In this document: positions 1 to 5,933 of the stretch, piece by piece
Position numbering within the stretch: position 1 is the stretch's first letter
How the letters are laid out: each line of letters begins with the position of its first letter
NCBI GenBank assembly: GCA_002383405.1
Contig: DFYS01000142.1
Span: 2,119-8,368, forward strand
Direction: 5' to 3'
Origin: Moorella sp. UBA4076
GTDB lineage: Bacteria > Bacillota > DSM-521 > Neomoorellales > Neomoorellaceae
Length of the DNA: 6,250 bases
Translations under genes and position numbers: made by a program
The notes under the pieces: model-generated
Seen by the model: only the letters and a program-made list of their open reading frames with translations
What the model was told of the DNA's origin: nothing
Database searches by the model: none

Positions 1-151
1 TCCTTGTATAAGGGCGGGAAGTGGCGCCTGAAGGGAACCTGCTCCACCCCAGCAGACCAGCATACTGTTTCGCATGAACGCTGTTTCCAGGGTTGAATAC
101 ATCACTCTAGAACTTAAGCCAGCTGAAAAGTCCCCTTGACTATGAATATTA

Positions 152-232
152 TCCTTTCCACGGGGTAACGATAGTTTTGTGGCGGCGATGTACCGCCATA
201 AATAGCTCCCTCAAAAACCCCTGCCGAAAGGA
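152..232 (+). promoter_or_regulatory. structured 5' leader RNA that pairs with the ribosome site (candidate riboswitch or thermosensor)
   Basis: Four helices nest or stack in order. TCCTTTC (152-158) pairs perfectly with GAAAGGA (226-232), which is the Shine-Dalgarno of the downstream lipoprotein gene. GGGGT (162-166) pairs with ACCCC (217-221). After an 8-base bulge AACGATAG (167-174), TTTTG (175-179) pairs with CAAAA (212-216), contiguous with the previous 3' strand. TGGCGG (180-185) pairs with CCGCCA (193-198) around a 7-base loop. A 13-base single strand (199-211) joins the last two. All of this is read directly. That it controls translation by hiding the ribosome site is inference. I compared it mentally with common riboswitch signatures (TPP, SAM, cobalamin, fluoride, ZTP, c-di-GMP, M-box) and found no convincing match. 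Confidence 0.5.
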
Positions 233-240
233 AAAGATAA

Positions 241-1119
241 ATGCAATCCAGTCCTGCAGTAAGAAAAAAAGCAAGAATAGCCGCCTTACTTGTTTGCCTT
301 ATTTTGCTGGGTTTATCAGTAACCGCCTGCAGTGTTTTTCGTAAGCCTTTACCGCAGCAAGGTTGTGAAGCCCTCAAGCAGCAGCTGCAAGCATATGTTC
401 AGTCGCGAGCAGAAGAAGGCCGGATCGGCATCTATTTCCGCGACCTCAAAGAGGGCAATGGCTTTGGCATTAATGAACAGGAACCAATCGCAGCGGCCAG
501 TTCAATCAAGGCTCCCATAGTGCTCTACCTTTTCCAGCAGGTAGCAGATGGCACCATAAGTCTGGAAGAGGAAATGGCCTACCAGGCAGCAACTGATTAT
601 AGCAGCGGTACCGGCGTCATTCAATTTTTTGCTGCCGATGGTGCCCCTTATTCCCTGGGGGTCCTTGCCAACCTGGCAATCACTTTGAGCGACAATATCG
701 CCTGGCATATGCTGGAACGCCGCCTCGGCAAGGATAATATCGCCAACTACCTCCGCTCCCTCGGGGGTACAACGGTCTATCCGGAAGGACAGAATATCTC
801 CACCGCTCAGGACATGGGCGCTTACCTGCAGGCCATATTAGATTTCCGAGCTGCCCAGCCCGAACTTGGTGAACGTTTAATTGATTATATGTCTCATACT
901 ATCTGGGACCAGGACGGTATACCCAACGGAGTGCCTGCCGAAGTGCGGGTTGCCCACAAGGTTGGTTCCCTACAGCAGGTCGCCAATGACATCGGCATAG
1001 TTTTTCTTGAAAACCGTCCCTACATTTTAGCGGTAATGACAGACGGCCTGCAAGACGGCTTTGCCGCTATAACCGAGATCTCCAGGATGGTCTACAATTA
1101 CCAGATGCAAAAACAATAA
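241..1119 (+). CDS. lipoprotein with class A beta-lactamase-like serine hydrolase domain
   Basis: A 292-residue protein starting at ATG, 8 bases after AAAGGA (227-232). Residues 8-30 are a lipoprotein signal: basic RKKAR, a hydrophobic stretch, then lipobox VTAC with Cys30, so it is probably anchored outside the cytoplasmic membrane. The catalytic-domain motifs are in class A order: SSIK with nucleophile Ser87 and Lys90, SDN at 150-152, and KVG at 240-242 followed by the ANDIGIVF strand. This matches the Beta-lactamase2 / penicillin-recognising serine hydrolase family (acyl-enzyme chemistry on beta-lactams or peptidoglycan-like peptides). Odd points: the segment between SDN and the STAQDM motif is about ten residues shorter than in true class A enzymes, so no clear Glu166 and omega loop is present (E182 is the only candidate), and Val241 replaces the usual Thr/Ser. 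Efficient deacylation of beta-lactams is therefore doubtful; a peptidase, esterase or penicillin-sensor role is as likely. The gene appears to be transcribed alone, behind a structured leader. Confidence 0.88.
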   Translation: MQSSPAVRKKARIAALLVCLILLGLSVTACSVFRKPLPQQGCEALKQQLQAYVQSRAEEGRIGIYFRDLKEGNGFGINEQEPIAAASSIKAPIVLYLFQQVADGTISLEEEMAYQAATDYSSGTGVIQFFAADGAPYSLGVLANLAITLSDNIAWHMLERRLGKDNIANYLRSLGGTTVYPEGQNISTAQDMGAYLQAILDFRAAQPELGERLIDYMSHTIWDQDGIPNGVPAEVRVAHKVGSLQQVANDIGIVFLENRPYILAVMTDGLQDGFAAITEISRMVYNYQMQKQ

Positions 1120-1146
1120 TTTTGCCCCCGCACTGTTAATAAACGT

Positions 1147-1169
1147 CAACGGCCCGACTGCAGCCGTTG
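1147..1169 (+). terminator. weak inverted repeat after the lipoprotein gene
   Basis: CAACGGC (1147-1153) pairs with GCCGTTG (1163-1169) around a 9-base loop, 27 bases after the stop codon. No T tract follows, so it is not a canonical intrinsic terminator. It may only protect the 3' end or be chance. Confidence 0.22.
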
Positions 1170-1332
1170 CCTGCATCTCCACCACAGTTGCCGTTTTACT
1201 TCAGTACTGGGCGATGCAGATCGGCGGCGTACCCGGGGCGCTGGCAGCGGCCTATCAATGTGCGAACAGAATAAAATAGGCAACCAGGGTAGCACTGCAG
1301 TCTGGAGAGGCGGCAAGTATAATAGCAACGGT

Positions 1333-1363
1333 TCAACGGGGTGCTTTTCGAGCACCCTGTTGA
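1333..1363. repeat. 13-bp hairpin of unknown role
   Basis: TCAACGGGGTGCT (1333-1345) pairs with AGCACCCTGTTGA (1351-1363) with one G-T wobble and a 5-base loop TTTCG. No T tract follows on either strand, so it does not look like an ordinary terminator. A TATAAT hexamer at 1318-1323 lies where a -10 would put a transcript start near 1330, just before the stem; its -35 region (CTGCAG, 1295-1300) is poor. It could be the 5' cap of a small RNA, a processing site or a relic repeat; nothing visible decides. Confidence 0.5.
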
Positions 1364-1451
1364 GATTTCAGCCACTGGGATAATGATCTTGATTTGCTAT
1401 CCATCGGCACGGGCCTAAAGATATATCGCGCACCTATCTTTTGCGGGGTAT

Positions 1452-1480
1452 TTAAAAACTCCTGCAGGGTATGGTATAAT
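1452..1480 (+). promoter_or_regulatory. extended -10 promoter of the Ddl-like gene
   Basis: TGG directly before a perfect TATAAT (1475-1480) gives the TGnTATAAT extended -10 form. The -35 at 17-base spacing is only TTAAAA (1452-1457), as is common for extended -10 promoters. The predicted transcript start near 1487 would leave a leader of about 25 bases before the TTG start. Confidence 0.7.
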
Positions 1481-1498
1481 ATGGTACACATGCCCGCG

Positions 1499-1504
1499 AA
1501 GGAG
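1499..1504 (+). promoter_or_regulatory. ribosome site fixing a TTG start
   Basis: AAGGAG lies 7 bases before TTG at 1512. The nearby ATG at 1490 is in another frame and upstream of this site, so the TTG is the supported start. Confidence 0.75.
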
Positions 1505-1511
1505 AATAATT

Positions 1512-2603
1512 TTGCTGCGCATACTCTTTCTCTTTAATGCTGTTCCCGCCCGCGAACGCCGGGGGCCCTACAGCGACTGCCTTTCCTGGGATACAATCCA
1601 CATGATCTACCGCGCCCTGCTGGAAGGCGGCAACGAGGTTTTCCCTGTTAATGTTCACAGCCGCTGGCAGTTGGAGAAAACCCTGGGCCGGTTGCCCAAC
1701 CCCCACCTGGCTTTTACCCTGGCTGAAGGCTACCTGGACGAACCCACCAGCCTGTATGACGGCAGCGGCGCTGCCGCCGTCCGGCATTTCCTCCAGGGTC
1801 ACGACATTCCTGCCAGCCACTCCTCCGTGGCGGCCATGGAGATCTGCCGCCACAAACACCTCACCTACCGGGTTTTACAGCAGGCCGGCCTGCCGGTACC
1901 ACCCCACCGGCTAGTGGTGCCGCCCCGGGAATCACTACCTCAGCAACTGGACGGGATTATAGAGGAAATAGGGTTCCCCATGTTTGTCAAACCCGACGGC
2001 GGCGGCAACAGTATCGGTATTGGCCCTGATTCGGTCGTATTCAGCCTGGCCCAGCTGGAACACCGGGTCAGGATGCTCCAGAATACCCTGGGCGAGCTGC
2101 CGGTACTGGTGGAAAAGTATCTGCCAGGACAGGAGTATACTGTAGGCCTGATAGGCTGTGCACCCGGTTATGTCCTGCCGGCTCTGGGTTTCCTTAGCCG
2201 GGAAGTCAGAACCACTGCCGTTAAGGGCCTATCCAATGAGACGGAATTTATCTTTCCTGAGGACAGCCTTTATTACTTTCTGGCCGCACTGGCAGGCAAA
2301 ATACTGGCCGTCATTGGCGGCAAAGACGCCCTGCGGGTCGACCTGCGTGCGGGCAGCGAAGGAGAGCTTTATATCATTGATGTCAACGGCACTCCTTCCT
2401 TGAGCCCCCGCGCCTCTCTGACCACCATGGCCACGGCTGCCGGCTTGAATTACAACCAGTTTGTCAACCTCATCCTCTACCAGTCCCTGCTGGAGTATGG
2501 CCTGGCACCCGGCGGCAAACTGCAGGATTTAATTGCCCCGGTTCTGATGCTTCTTGATCCCTATAACCAGGACAGGCCCCCCGCCCGGGTGTCATCAGCG
2601 TAA
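1512..2603 (+). CDS. D-alanine--D-alanine ligase-like ATP-grasp enzyme
   Basis: A 363-residue cytoplasmic protein starting at TTG. It has the three-part Ddl arrangement: an N-terminal Rossmann-like part (LRILFLFN..., 1-100), a central ATP-binding part beginning MEICRHKHLTYRVL (109-122), and a C-terminal ATP-grasp part. Visible key residues are the phosphate-loop VKPDGGGNSIGI with Lys160, the adenine-side Glu201 in VEKYLPGQE, and the magnesium set Arg275/Asp277, Asp290 and Asn292 (IIDVNGTPSLSPR). Family chemistry is ATP-driven joining of a carboxylate to an amine through an acyl-phosphate, in Ddl giving D-Ala-D-Ala for peptidoglycan. Aligned by eye to E. coli DdlB, Ser150 corresponds to Asn166 and Tyr216 to Gly239 (AVKGLSNETEF against AKYLSDETQY), and the N-terminal GGxSxE motif is absent. 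It is longer than typical Ddl (about 306-350). Substrate is therefore uncertain. Single-gene transcript from its own promoter; it converges on the kinase gene. Confidence 0.85.
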   Translation: MLRILFLFNAVPARERRGPYSDCLSWDTIHMIYRALLEGGNEVFPVNVHSRWQLEKTLGRLPNPHLAFTLAEGYLDEPTSLYDGSGAAAVRHFLQGHDIPASHSSVAAMEICRHKHLTYRVLQQAGLPVPPHRLVVPPRESLPQQLDGIIEEIGFPMFVKPDGGGNSIGIGPDSVVFSLAQLEHRVRMLQNTLGELPVLVEKYLPGQEYTVGLIGCAPGYVLPALGFLSREVRTTAVKGLSNETEFIFPEDSLYYFLAALAGKILAVIGGKDALRVDLRAGSEGELYIIDVNGTPSLSPRASLTTMATAAGLNYNQFVNLILYQSLLEYGLAPGGKLQDLIAPVLMLLDPYNQDRPPARVSSA

Positions 2604-2667
2604 AACAGGCGGGTGTATATAATTTTCATCCTTCTGCTGGTGCCGGCGAGGCGGCAGGGCGTCTACT
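2604..2667. other. convergent gap
   Basis: 64 bases between the stops of the ligase (+) and kinase (-) genes. The only structure I see is TGCCG (2641-2645) pairing with CGGCA (2652-2656) over a 6-base loop, without a T tract on either side. It might act as a weak shared terminator, but support is thin. Confidence 0.3.
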
Positions 2668-4095
2668 CTATCCCGCCGGCAGTAACGGGATGGTGAAGGT
2701 AAAACGGCTGCCCTGACCGGGATGGCTCTCGACCCGGATTTTCCCTCCGTGGGCTTCCACAAATCCTCTGGCAATAGCCAGGCCGAGCCCCGCCCCTCCC
2801 TGCCCCCGGCCAGGGGACCTGTCGTGACGGTAGAACCTTTCAAAGATATAAGGCAGGTCGGCCGGGTCGATACCTGGCCCGCTATCCGCAACGCCGACGA
2901 AAACCTCACCACCGTCTTGATTGATGCTAACCTCCACCCTGCCGCCGGCAGGGGTATAGCGCAGGGCATTGCCCAGGAGGTTGATAAGCACCTGAGCGAG
3001 GCGATCCCGGTCACCGTTGACCATTACCGTTTCCCCCGGCACCGCCAGGTTCAGGGTTATGCCTTTACTTTCGGCTTCGACCTGGAAGAAATTTGTCACT
3101 TTCTGTACTAACTCTACCAGGTCGAACTCCTCCCGGTGCAGGGTGAGCTCGCTGGCTTCCGCCAGGCTCAGTTCCTGCAAATTGTGCACCAGACGGGTCA
3201 GGCGCAGGATCTCGTCATGGAGGGACATGATTACTTCCGGCCGCGCTTCCAGGGTACCCGCCTGAAGGGACTCCAGCTGCCCCCGCAGCACCGTCAGCGG
3301 GGTACGCAGCTCATGGGCGACATCGGCCACCATACTGCGGCGCAGGGCCTCGTATTTCTCCAGGCGCACCGCCATATCATTAAAGGCCTCCACCAGGCGG
3401 GCGATTTCATAATCGCCGCCGGGGTCCAGGCGCTTGTTCCAGCCGCCGGCAGCCATCCCCTGGACGGCCGCCGTAAGCCTGCTTAGAGGCCCGGCTATCC
3501 GCCGCGCCAGATAAAGTCCGACCAGGCCGGCCAGGATCAATACCATTATACCTGACAGGATAATGGCCAGGGTAACCGAACGAGTGAATTGATCCTCCTG
3601 GGTAAGGACACCCGGCGGCACCGTTGTCGCCAGCCATAGTGTCCCCACCCGGCGGCCGTTATCGTTAATAGCTATGCCTCCGGCCAGCTCCTGATCCGGC
3701 ACCCTTTCTCCCAGCCTGGCTGCGTAGGTATCGGCCACCACTACGCCGTTACTATCTGCCAGGATGATCCTTTCCTGATCCGGATAACCCCTGAACATAC
3801 CCGTAGCCGGCCCCATACCCTGAGCCGGGCCTTTACCCTGTCCCGGACCCGCACCCATCCCCCTACCGCCGTGCCAGGGGGTGCCCAGGAGCTCCTGCAC
3901 CCCCTCCCAGCTGCCCCGGTCACGGTAATAGGCCGTAAAAAAATCCGCCCATAGCTGCTGGCGGCGCAGGTTAACGTCGCTGACATAACCGTGAAAAAAG
4001 GTGTTGGTAGACCAGGCCACGGCCACCGCCAGAGCCGCAAGCGCCAGAAAAGCTACCAGGACAAAAGCTATGGTCAACCTGGTCCTGAGTTTCAC
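2668..4095 (-). CDS. two-component sensor histidine kinase, BaeS/PhoR type
   Basis: A 475-residue membrane kinase. It starts at GTG (4093-4095) 5 bases after a strong AAGGAGGG (4101-4108). Segments in order: membrane helix about 8-28; outside sensor region about 30-172; membrane helix about 173-196; HAMP linker about 197-249; dimerisation/phosphoacceptor helix with DVAHELRTPL (His261); HATPase domain with N box NLLGNALRYTP (Asn376), G1 DSGPGID (404-410), F box FERFYR (418-423) and G2 GQGGAGLGLAI (431-441). All catalytic boxes are intact, so it should autophosphorylate His261 and pass phosphate to the regulator encoded upstream. The sensor region is unusual in containing a Gly-rich stretch with repeated Met and Pro (about 76-100), followed by a PAS/Cache-like segment (RIILADSNGVVVADTY, 109-124). 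Signal unknown; the neighbouring secreted Gly-rich protein is a candidate partner (inference). Last gene of the minus-strand set. Confidence 0.95.
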   Translation of the reverse strand: MKLRTRLTIAFVLVAFLALAALAVAVAWSTNTFFHGYVSDVNLRRQQLWADFFTAYYRDRGSWEGVQELLGTPWHGGRGMGAGPGQGKGPAQGMGPATGMFRGYPDQERIILADSNGVVVADTYAARLGERVPDQELAGGIAINDNGRRVGTLWLATTVPPGVLTQEDQFTRSVTLAIILSGIMVLILAGLVGLYLARRIAGPLSRLTAAVQGMAAGGWNKRLDPGGDYEIARLVEAFNDMAVRLEKYEALRRSMVADVAHELRTPLTVLRGQLESLQAGTLEARPEVIMSLHDEILRLTRLVHNLQELSLAEASELTLHREEFDLVELVQKVTNFFQVEAESKGITLNLAVPGETVMVNGDRDRLAQVLINLLGNALRYTPAGGRVEVSINQDGGEVFVGVADSGPGIDPADLPYIFERFYRHDRSPGRGQGGAGLGLAIARGFVEAHGGKIRVESHPGQGSRFTFTIPLLPAG

Positions 4096-4195
4096 TCTAA
4101 CCCTCCTTCCCTCCGGGCAATTGATGCCAATATTCCCGCCATAAAGTATCAGCTGGCAAAGCCCGGTTTACAGGAGCTGCCTCACAGCAGGCCGC

Positions 4196-4218
4196 GTCTC
4201 ACGACGAACTATAAACAG
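4196..4218. repeat. imperfect direct repeat, copy 1
   Basis: Shares the exact 12-mer ACGAACTATAAA (4204-4215) with copy 2. Similarity extends on both sides: GTCTCACG before and CAG after, against GTCCCACG and AAG in copy 2, with one 3-base insertion (ACG). Read on the minus strand, which is the transcribed one here, the core is TTTATAGTTCGT. Confidence 0.55.
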
Positions 4219-4261
4219 AGCGGCAAATCCTGGCAGAAGCAGCCATTCGCCAGTAATGGCC

Positions 4262-4281
4262 GTCCCACGAACTATAAAAAG
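4262..4281. repeat. imperfect direct repeat, copy 2
   Basis: Second copy of the TTTATAGTTCGT-cored element (core 4267-4278), 63 bases from the first core to core. A GGCC lies just before the GTC in both copies, so the duplicated segment may be around 25-30 bases. Confidence 0.55.
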
Positions 4282-4335
4282 CTGCGGGCCGGCGACAGTG
4301 ACGGCAAAAGTGGGCGGCCGCTAAATCAGGTGCAA

Positions 4336-5028
4336 TCAGGCATCATTAAATTTATAGCCCACTCCATAGACAGTAATTATGTAGCCGGGATTGGCCGGAT
4401 CGTCTTCAATTTTACGGCGCAGGTTGCTGATATGAGTGTCAATGGACCGCTCATATCCCTGATAGGCTTCGCCCAGGGCGGCATCCAGGAGCTGCAGGCG
4501 GCTGTAAACCCGGCCTGGATGGCGGAATAAAACGGCCAGAAGATTAAATTCCGTCGGTGTAAGATTCACGGGCTGTCCTTTTCTATATACCTGCAGGCCA
4601 TCAAAGTCCAGGGTTAGATCACCGCGGGACTGCACACTCCCTGCCGCCGGTTGTTCCTGATCACCACTACGGCGCAGGACGGCCCGGATACGCGCTGCCA
4701 GCTCGGCCAGACTGAAGGGCTTGGTGATGTAGTCATCAGCCCCTAACTCCAAACCCAGCAGTTTATCGATCTCCTCGGCCCTGGCTGTAAGCATGATAAT
4801 GGGCACCCGGCTCTCTTTCCGGATCTCCCGGCAGACGTCCAGGCCACTTAACCCCGGCAGCATCAGGTCCAGGACGATTAAATCCGGTTTTTCCCGCCGG
4901 GCTGCCGCCAGCCCCGCTTCACCGTCGGCAGCTGCCAGGGCGATAAACTGTTCTTGCCTCAGGTACTGCTGGATCATCCGGGCTATTTTGTCTTCATCTT
5001 CGATGATCAGGATCTTTCTTTTCTCCAT
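4336..5028 (-). CDS. OmpR/PhoB-family response regulator
   Basis: 230 residues, the usual length for the family. I place the start at the ATG of MEKRKILIIEDED (5026-5028), because GGAGG lies 9 bases upstream. The ATG three codons earlier abuts that GGAGG with no spacing, and the longer frame to 5124 adds 32 residues unlike any receiver domain. The receiver domain (1-about 120) has acidic pocket Glu10/Asp11, phosphoacceptor Asp54 (LIVLDLMLPG), Thr81 and Lys103 (ITKPF). The winged-helix DNA-binding domain (about 130-230) contains LTPTEFNLLAVLFRHPGRV and ends with SIDTHISNLRRKIEDDP and VYGVGYKF. It is a transcription factor activated by phosphate from the kinase encoded 240 bases downstream. OmpR/PhoB members bind as tandem dimers on direct repeats about 11 bases apart; such a repeat precedes the secreted protein gene (5944-5960). 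Confidence 0.95.
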   Translation of the reverse strand: MEKRKILIIEDEDKIARMIQQYLRQEQFIALAAADGEAGLAAARREKPDLIVLDLMLPGLSGLDVCREIRKESRVPIIMLTARAEEIDKLLGLELGADDYITKPFSLAELAARIRAVLRRSGDQEQPAAGSVQSRGDLTLDFDGLQVYRKGQPVNLTPTEFNLLAVLFRHPGRVYSRLQLLDAALGEAYQGYERSIDTHISNLRRKIEDDPANPGYIITVYGVGYKFNDA

Positions 5029-5160
5029 CCTTTTCATCCTCCATGAACAGCGGTTACAACTCGGCCTGCGTTCACAAACATGGTAGCTGTGCTTATGTTC
5101 GAGGAAGGGGGCGTCAGCCCTCATGCCCTGCTATAAGTGAAAGGTGGAAAATAAGATCTA

Positions 5161-5192
5161 AGGATACCCGGGGGTTACCCCCCGGGTATCCT
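5161..5192 (-). terminator. perfect 14-bp hairpin, probable terminator of the secreted-protein gene
   Basis: AGGATACCCGGGGG (5161-5174) pairs without mismatch to CCCCCGGGTATCCT (5179-5192) around TTAC. It lies 58 bases beyond the stop of the gene to its right. On the minus strand the stem is followed by TAGATCTTATTTTCC, T-rich but interrupted. A complete or partial stop here would let the secreted protein be made in excess over the regulator and kinase. No clear separate promoter for the regulator gene was found in 5029-5160, so read-through is plausible. Confidence 0.6.
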
Positions 5193-5250
5193 GAAAATAG
5201 CGCTGCCTGTGTTAATACCTCATTACCAGACCCCGGCGCCGCTATCAGGG

Positions 5251-5841
5251 CTATTGCTGGTTGCCTGCCGCGCCGCGGCCGAAACCGGCACCCTGGCCGT
5301 AGCGTCCCCCGGCTCCAGCCGCCATCCCGCGACGCGGGCCGGCGTTACCCTTACCGGCGGCCTGCCAGCCACCGCGACCCTGGCCGTTGGGACCGACTGT
5401 CGTCCGCTCCAGGTTTTGTTCAACTCGCTTTTGCATATTCTCCAGGCAGTAGTCCGCCTGCTCCTGAGTAATCTGGCCGGCAGCCACCTTCTCTTCCAGG
5501 AGTTGCTGCCTTGCAGTCGTTGCTTTTTCTACCAGCTGGTCTTTGTCAACCCCGTTTGCGGCGGCAATGTCAGCCAGGGATTTCCCTGCCTGGCGCTCGG
5601 CCCGCAAATCTGCTACGTCAATACCCAGCATATCGCTGAGGCTGGTAATCATGCCGCCCATAGACCGGCCCAGACCCAGTCCCAGACCGGCACCATAAGT
5701 AGCCTGTCCCGTAGTGACCGGGGCGGCCGGGGTTGCATCACCCTCAGCGGCGCGGGAAACATCGGGCTGCGTTACCACCAGCAAACCACCCAGTAACAGG
5801 GGGGCCGCCACCGCGGCCAGGATCTTTTTGCCTTTCGTCAT
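5251..5841 (-). CDS. secreted small helical protein with Gly/Arg-rich tail
   Basis: 196 residues from ATG (5839-5841), 9 bases after AAAGGA (complement of 5851-5856). Residues 1-31 form a Sec signal peptide: TKGKK, a hydrophobic core, and a likely cut at VSRA-AEG. Residues about 45-64 are Gly/Leu rich. Residues 66-145 are predicted helical and amphipathic: LSDMLGIDVADLRAERQAGK, then SLADIAAANGVDKDQLVEKA and a QITQEQADYCLENMQKRVEQ helix with the only Cys (132). This resembles small exported proteins of Bacillota often labelled DUF2680-like; I am not sure of the family. The tail, about 150-196, is low-complexity Gly, Arg, Gln, Ala. Function unknown. Its position before a regulator and kinase, and helices recalling Spy/CpxP-type periplasmic proteins, suggest an envelope chaperone or feedback partner (inference). 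Codon use shows no sign of transfer. Confidence 0.85.
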   Translation of the reverse strand: MTKGKKILAAVAAPLLLGGLLVVTQPDVSRAAEGDATPAAPVTTGQATYGAGLGLGLGRSMGGMITSLSDMLGIDVADLRAERQAGKSLADIAAANGVDKDQLVEKATTARQQLLEEKVAAGQITQEQADYCLENMQKRVEQNLERTTVGPNGQGRGGWQAAGKGNAGPRRGMAAGAGGRYGQGAGFGRGAAGNQQ

Positions 5842-5904
5842 TCTGTCTCATCCTTTCCATTGTTTTCGGAAGCAACCAGGCCTGTTGTTGTTCCGTTTAA
5901 GGAT

Positions 5905-5933
5905 AGCATACCCGGTGAGTTTCAGGATGTTAT
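5905..5933 (-). promoter_or_regulatory. candidate promoter of the secreted-protein gene
   Basis: On the minus strand ATAACA (5933-5928) and TATGCT (5910-5905) are 17 bases apart. Each matches the sigma-A consensus at four positions, so this is a weak promoter of the kind that needs an activator. The TTAAGA repeats lie 10 bases upstream of its -35. Confidence 0.4.

Larger units (their letters stand above)
1120..1511. other. 392-base intergenic region
   Basis: No supported gene. The region holds a 7-bp inverted repeat shortly after the lipoprotein stop (1147-1169), a TATAAT (1318-1323) without a good -35, a strong 13-bp hairpin (1333-1363), and the promoter and ribosome site of the ligase gene at its right end. 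Frame 2 is open from 1073 to the TAG at 1277-1279 but has no start codon before an internal ATG at 1214 and no ribosome site there, so I do not call it. Confidence 0.6.
4096..4335. other. 240-base gap between regulator and kinase genes
   Basis: Unusually long for a regulator-kinase pair, which mostly overlap or lie within tens of bases. It has no credible ORF: the + strand frame across it is antisense to the genes on either side. It contains the kinase ribosome site (4101-4108), an imperfect direct repeat (4196-4218 and 4262-4281) and a 6-bp hairpin GCCATT/AATGGC (4242-4260) between the two copies. No clear terminator or minus-strand promoter was found. Confidence 0.6.

Noticed and set aside
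1..96. Frame 1 open from the left edge to TGA at 94-96, as a possible gene end
   Set aside because: 31 codons only, no recognisable motif, and no following terminator; cannot be told from chance.
136..152. TTGACT (136-141) and TATTAT (147-152) as a promoter for the lipoprotein gene
   Set aside because: The hexamers are only 5 bases apart and cannot work together; no properly spaced pair was found, so the promoter of this gene is left unassigned.
114..377. 87-residue minus-strand frame
   Set aside because: Antisense to the leader RNA and lipoprotein signal region, no ribosome site, low-quality composition.
1073..1279. Frame 2 open stretch ending in a hydrophobic, protein-like sequence (…AMQIGGVPGALAAAYQ…)
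   Set aside because: No start codon before an ATG at 1214, no ribosome site there, and it overlaps the end of the lipoprotein gene; a gene relic cannot be excluded but is not supported.
1452..1859. 135-residue minus-strand frame over the ligase start
   Set aside because: Shadow of the ligase gene, which has a promoter, ribosome site and clear family motifs.
3991..4530. 179-residue plus-strand frame across the regulator-kinase gap
   Set aside because: Both ends are antisense to well-supported genes; composition is that of a shadow frame and there is no family signal.
5029..5124. 32-residue N-terminal extension of the response regulator
   Set aside because: Receiver domains start at the KILIIEDE strand; the extension is Cys/His/Arg-rich noise, and the GGAGG 9 bases before the ATG at 5028 fits the shorter start.
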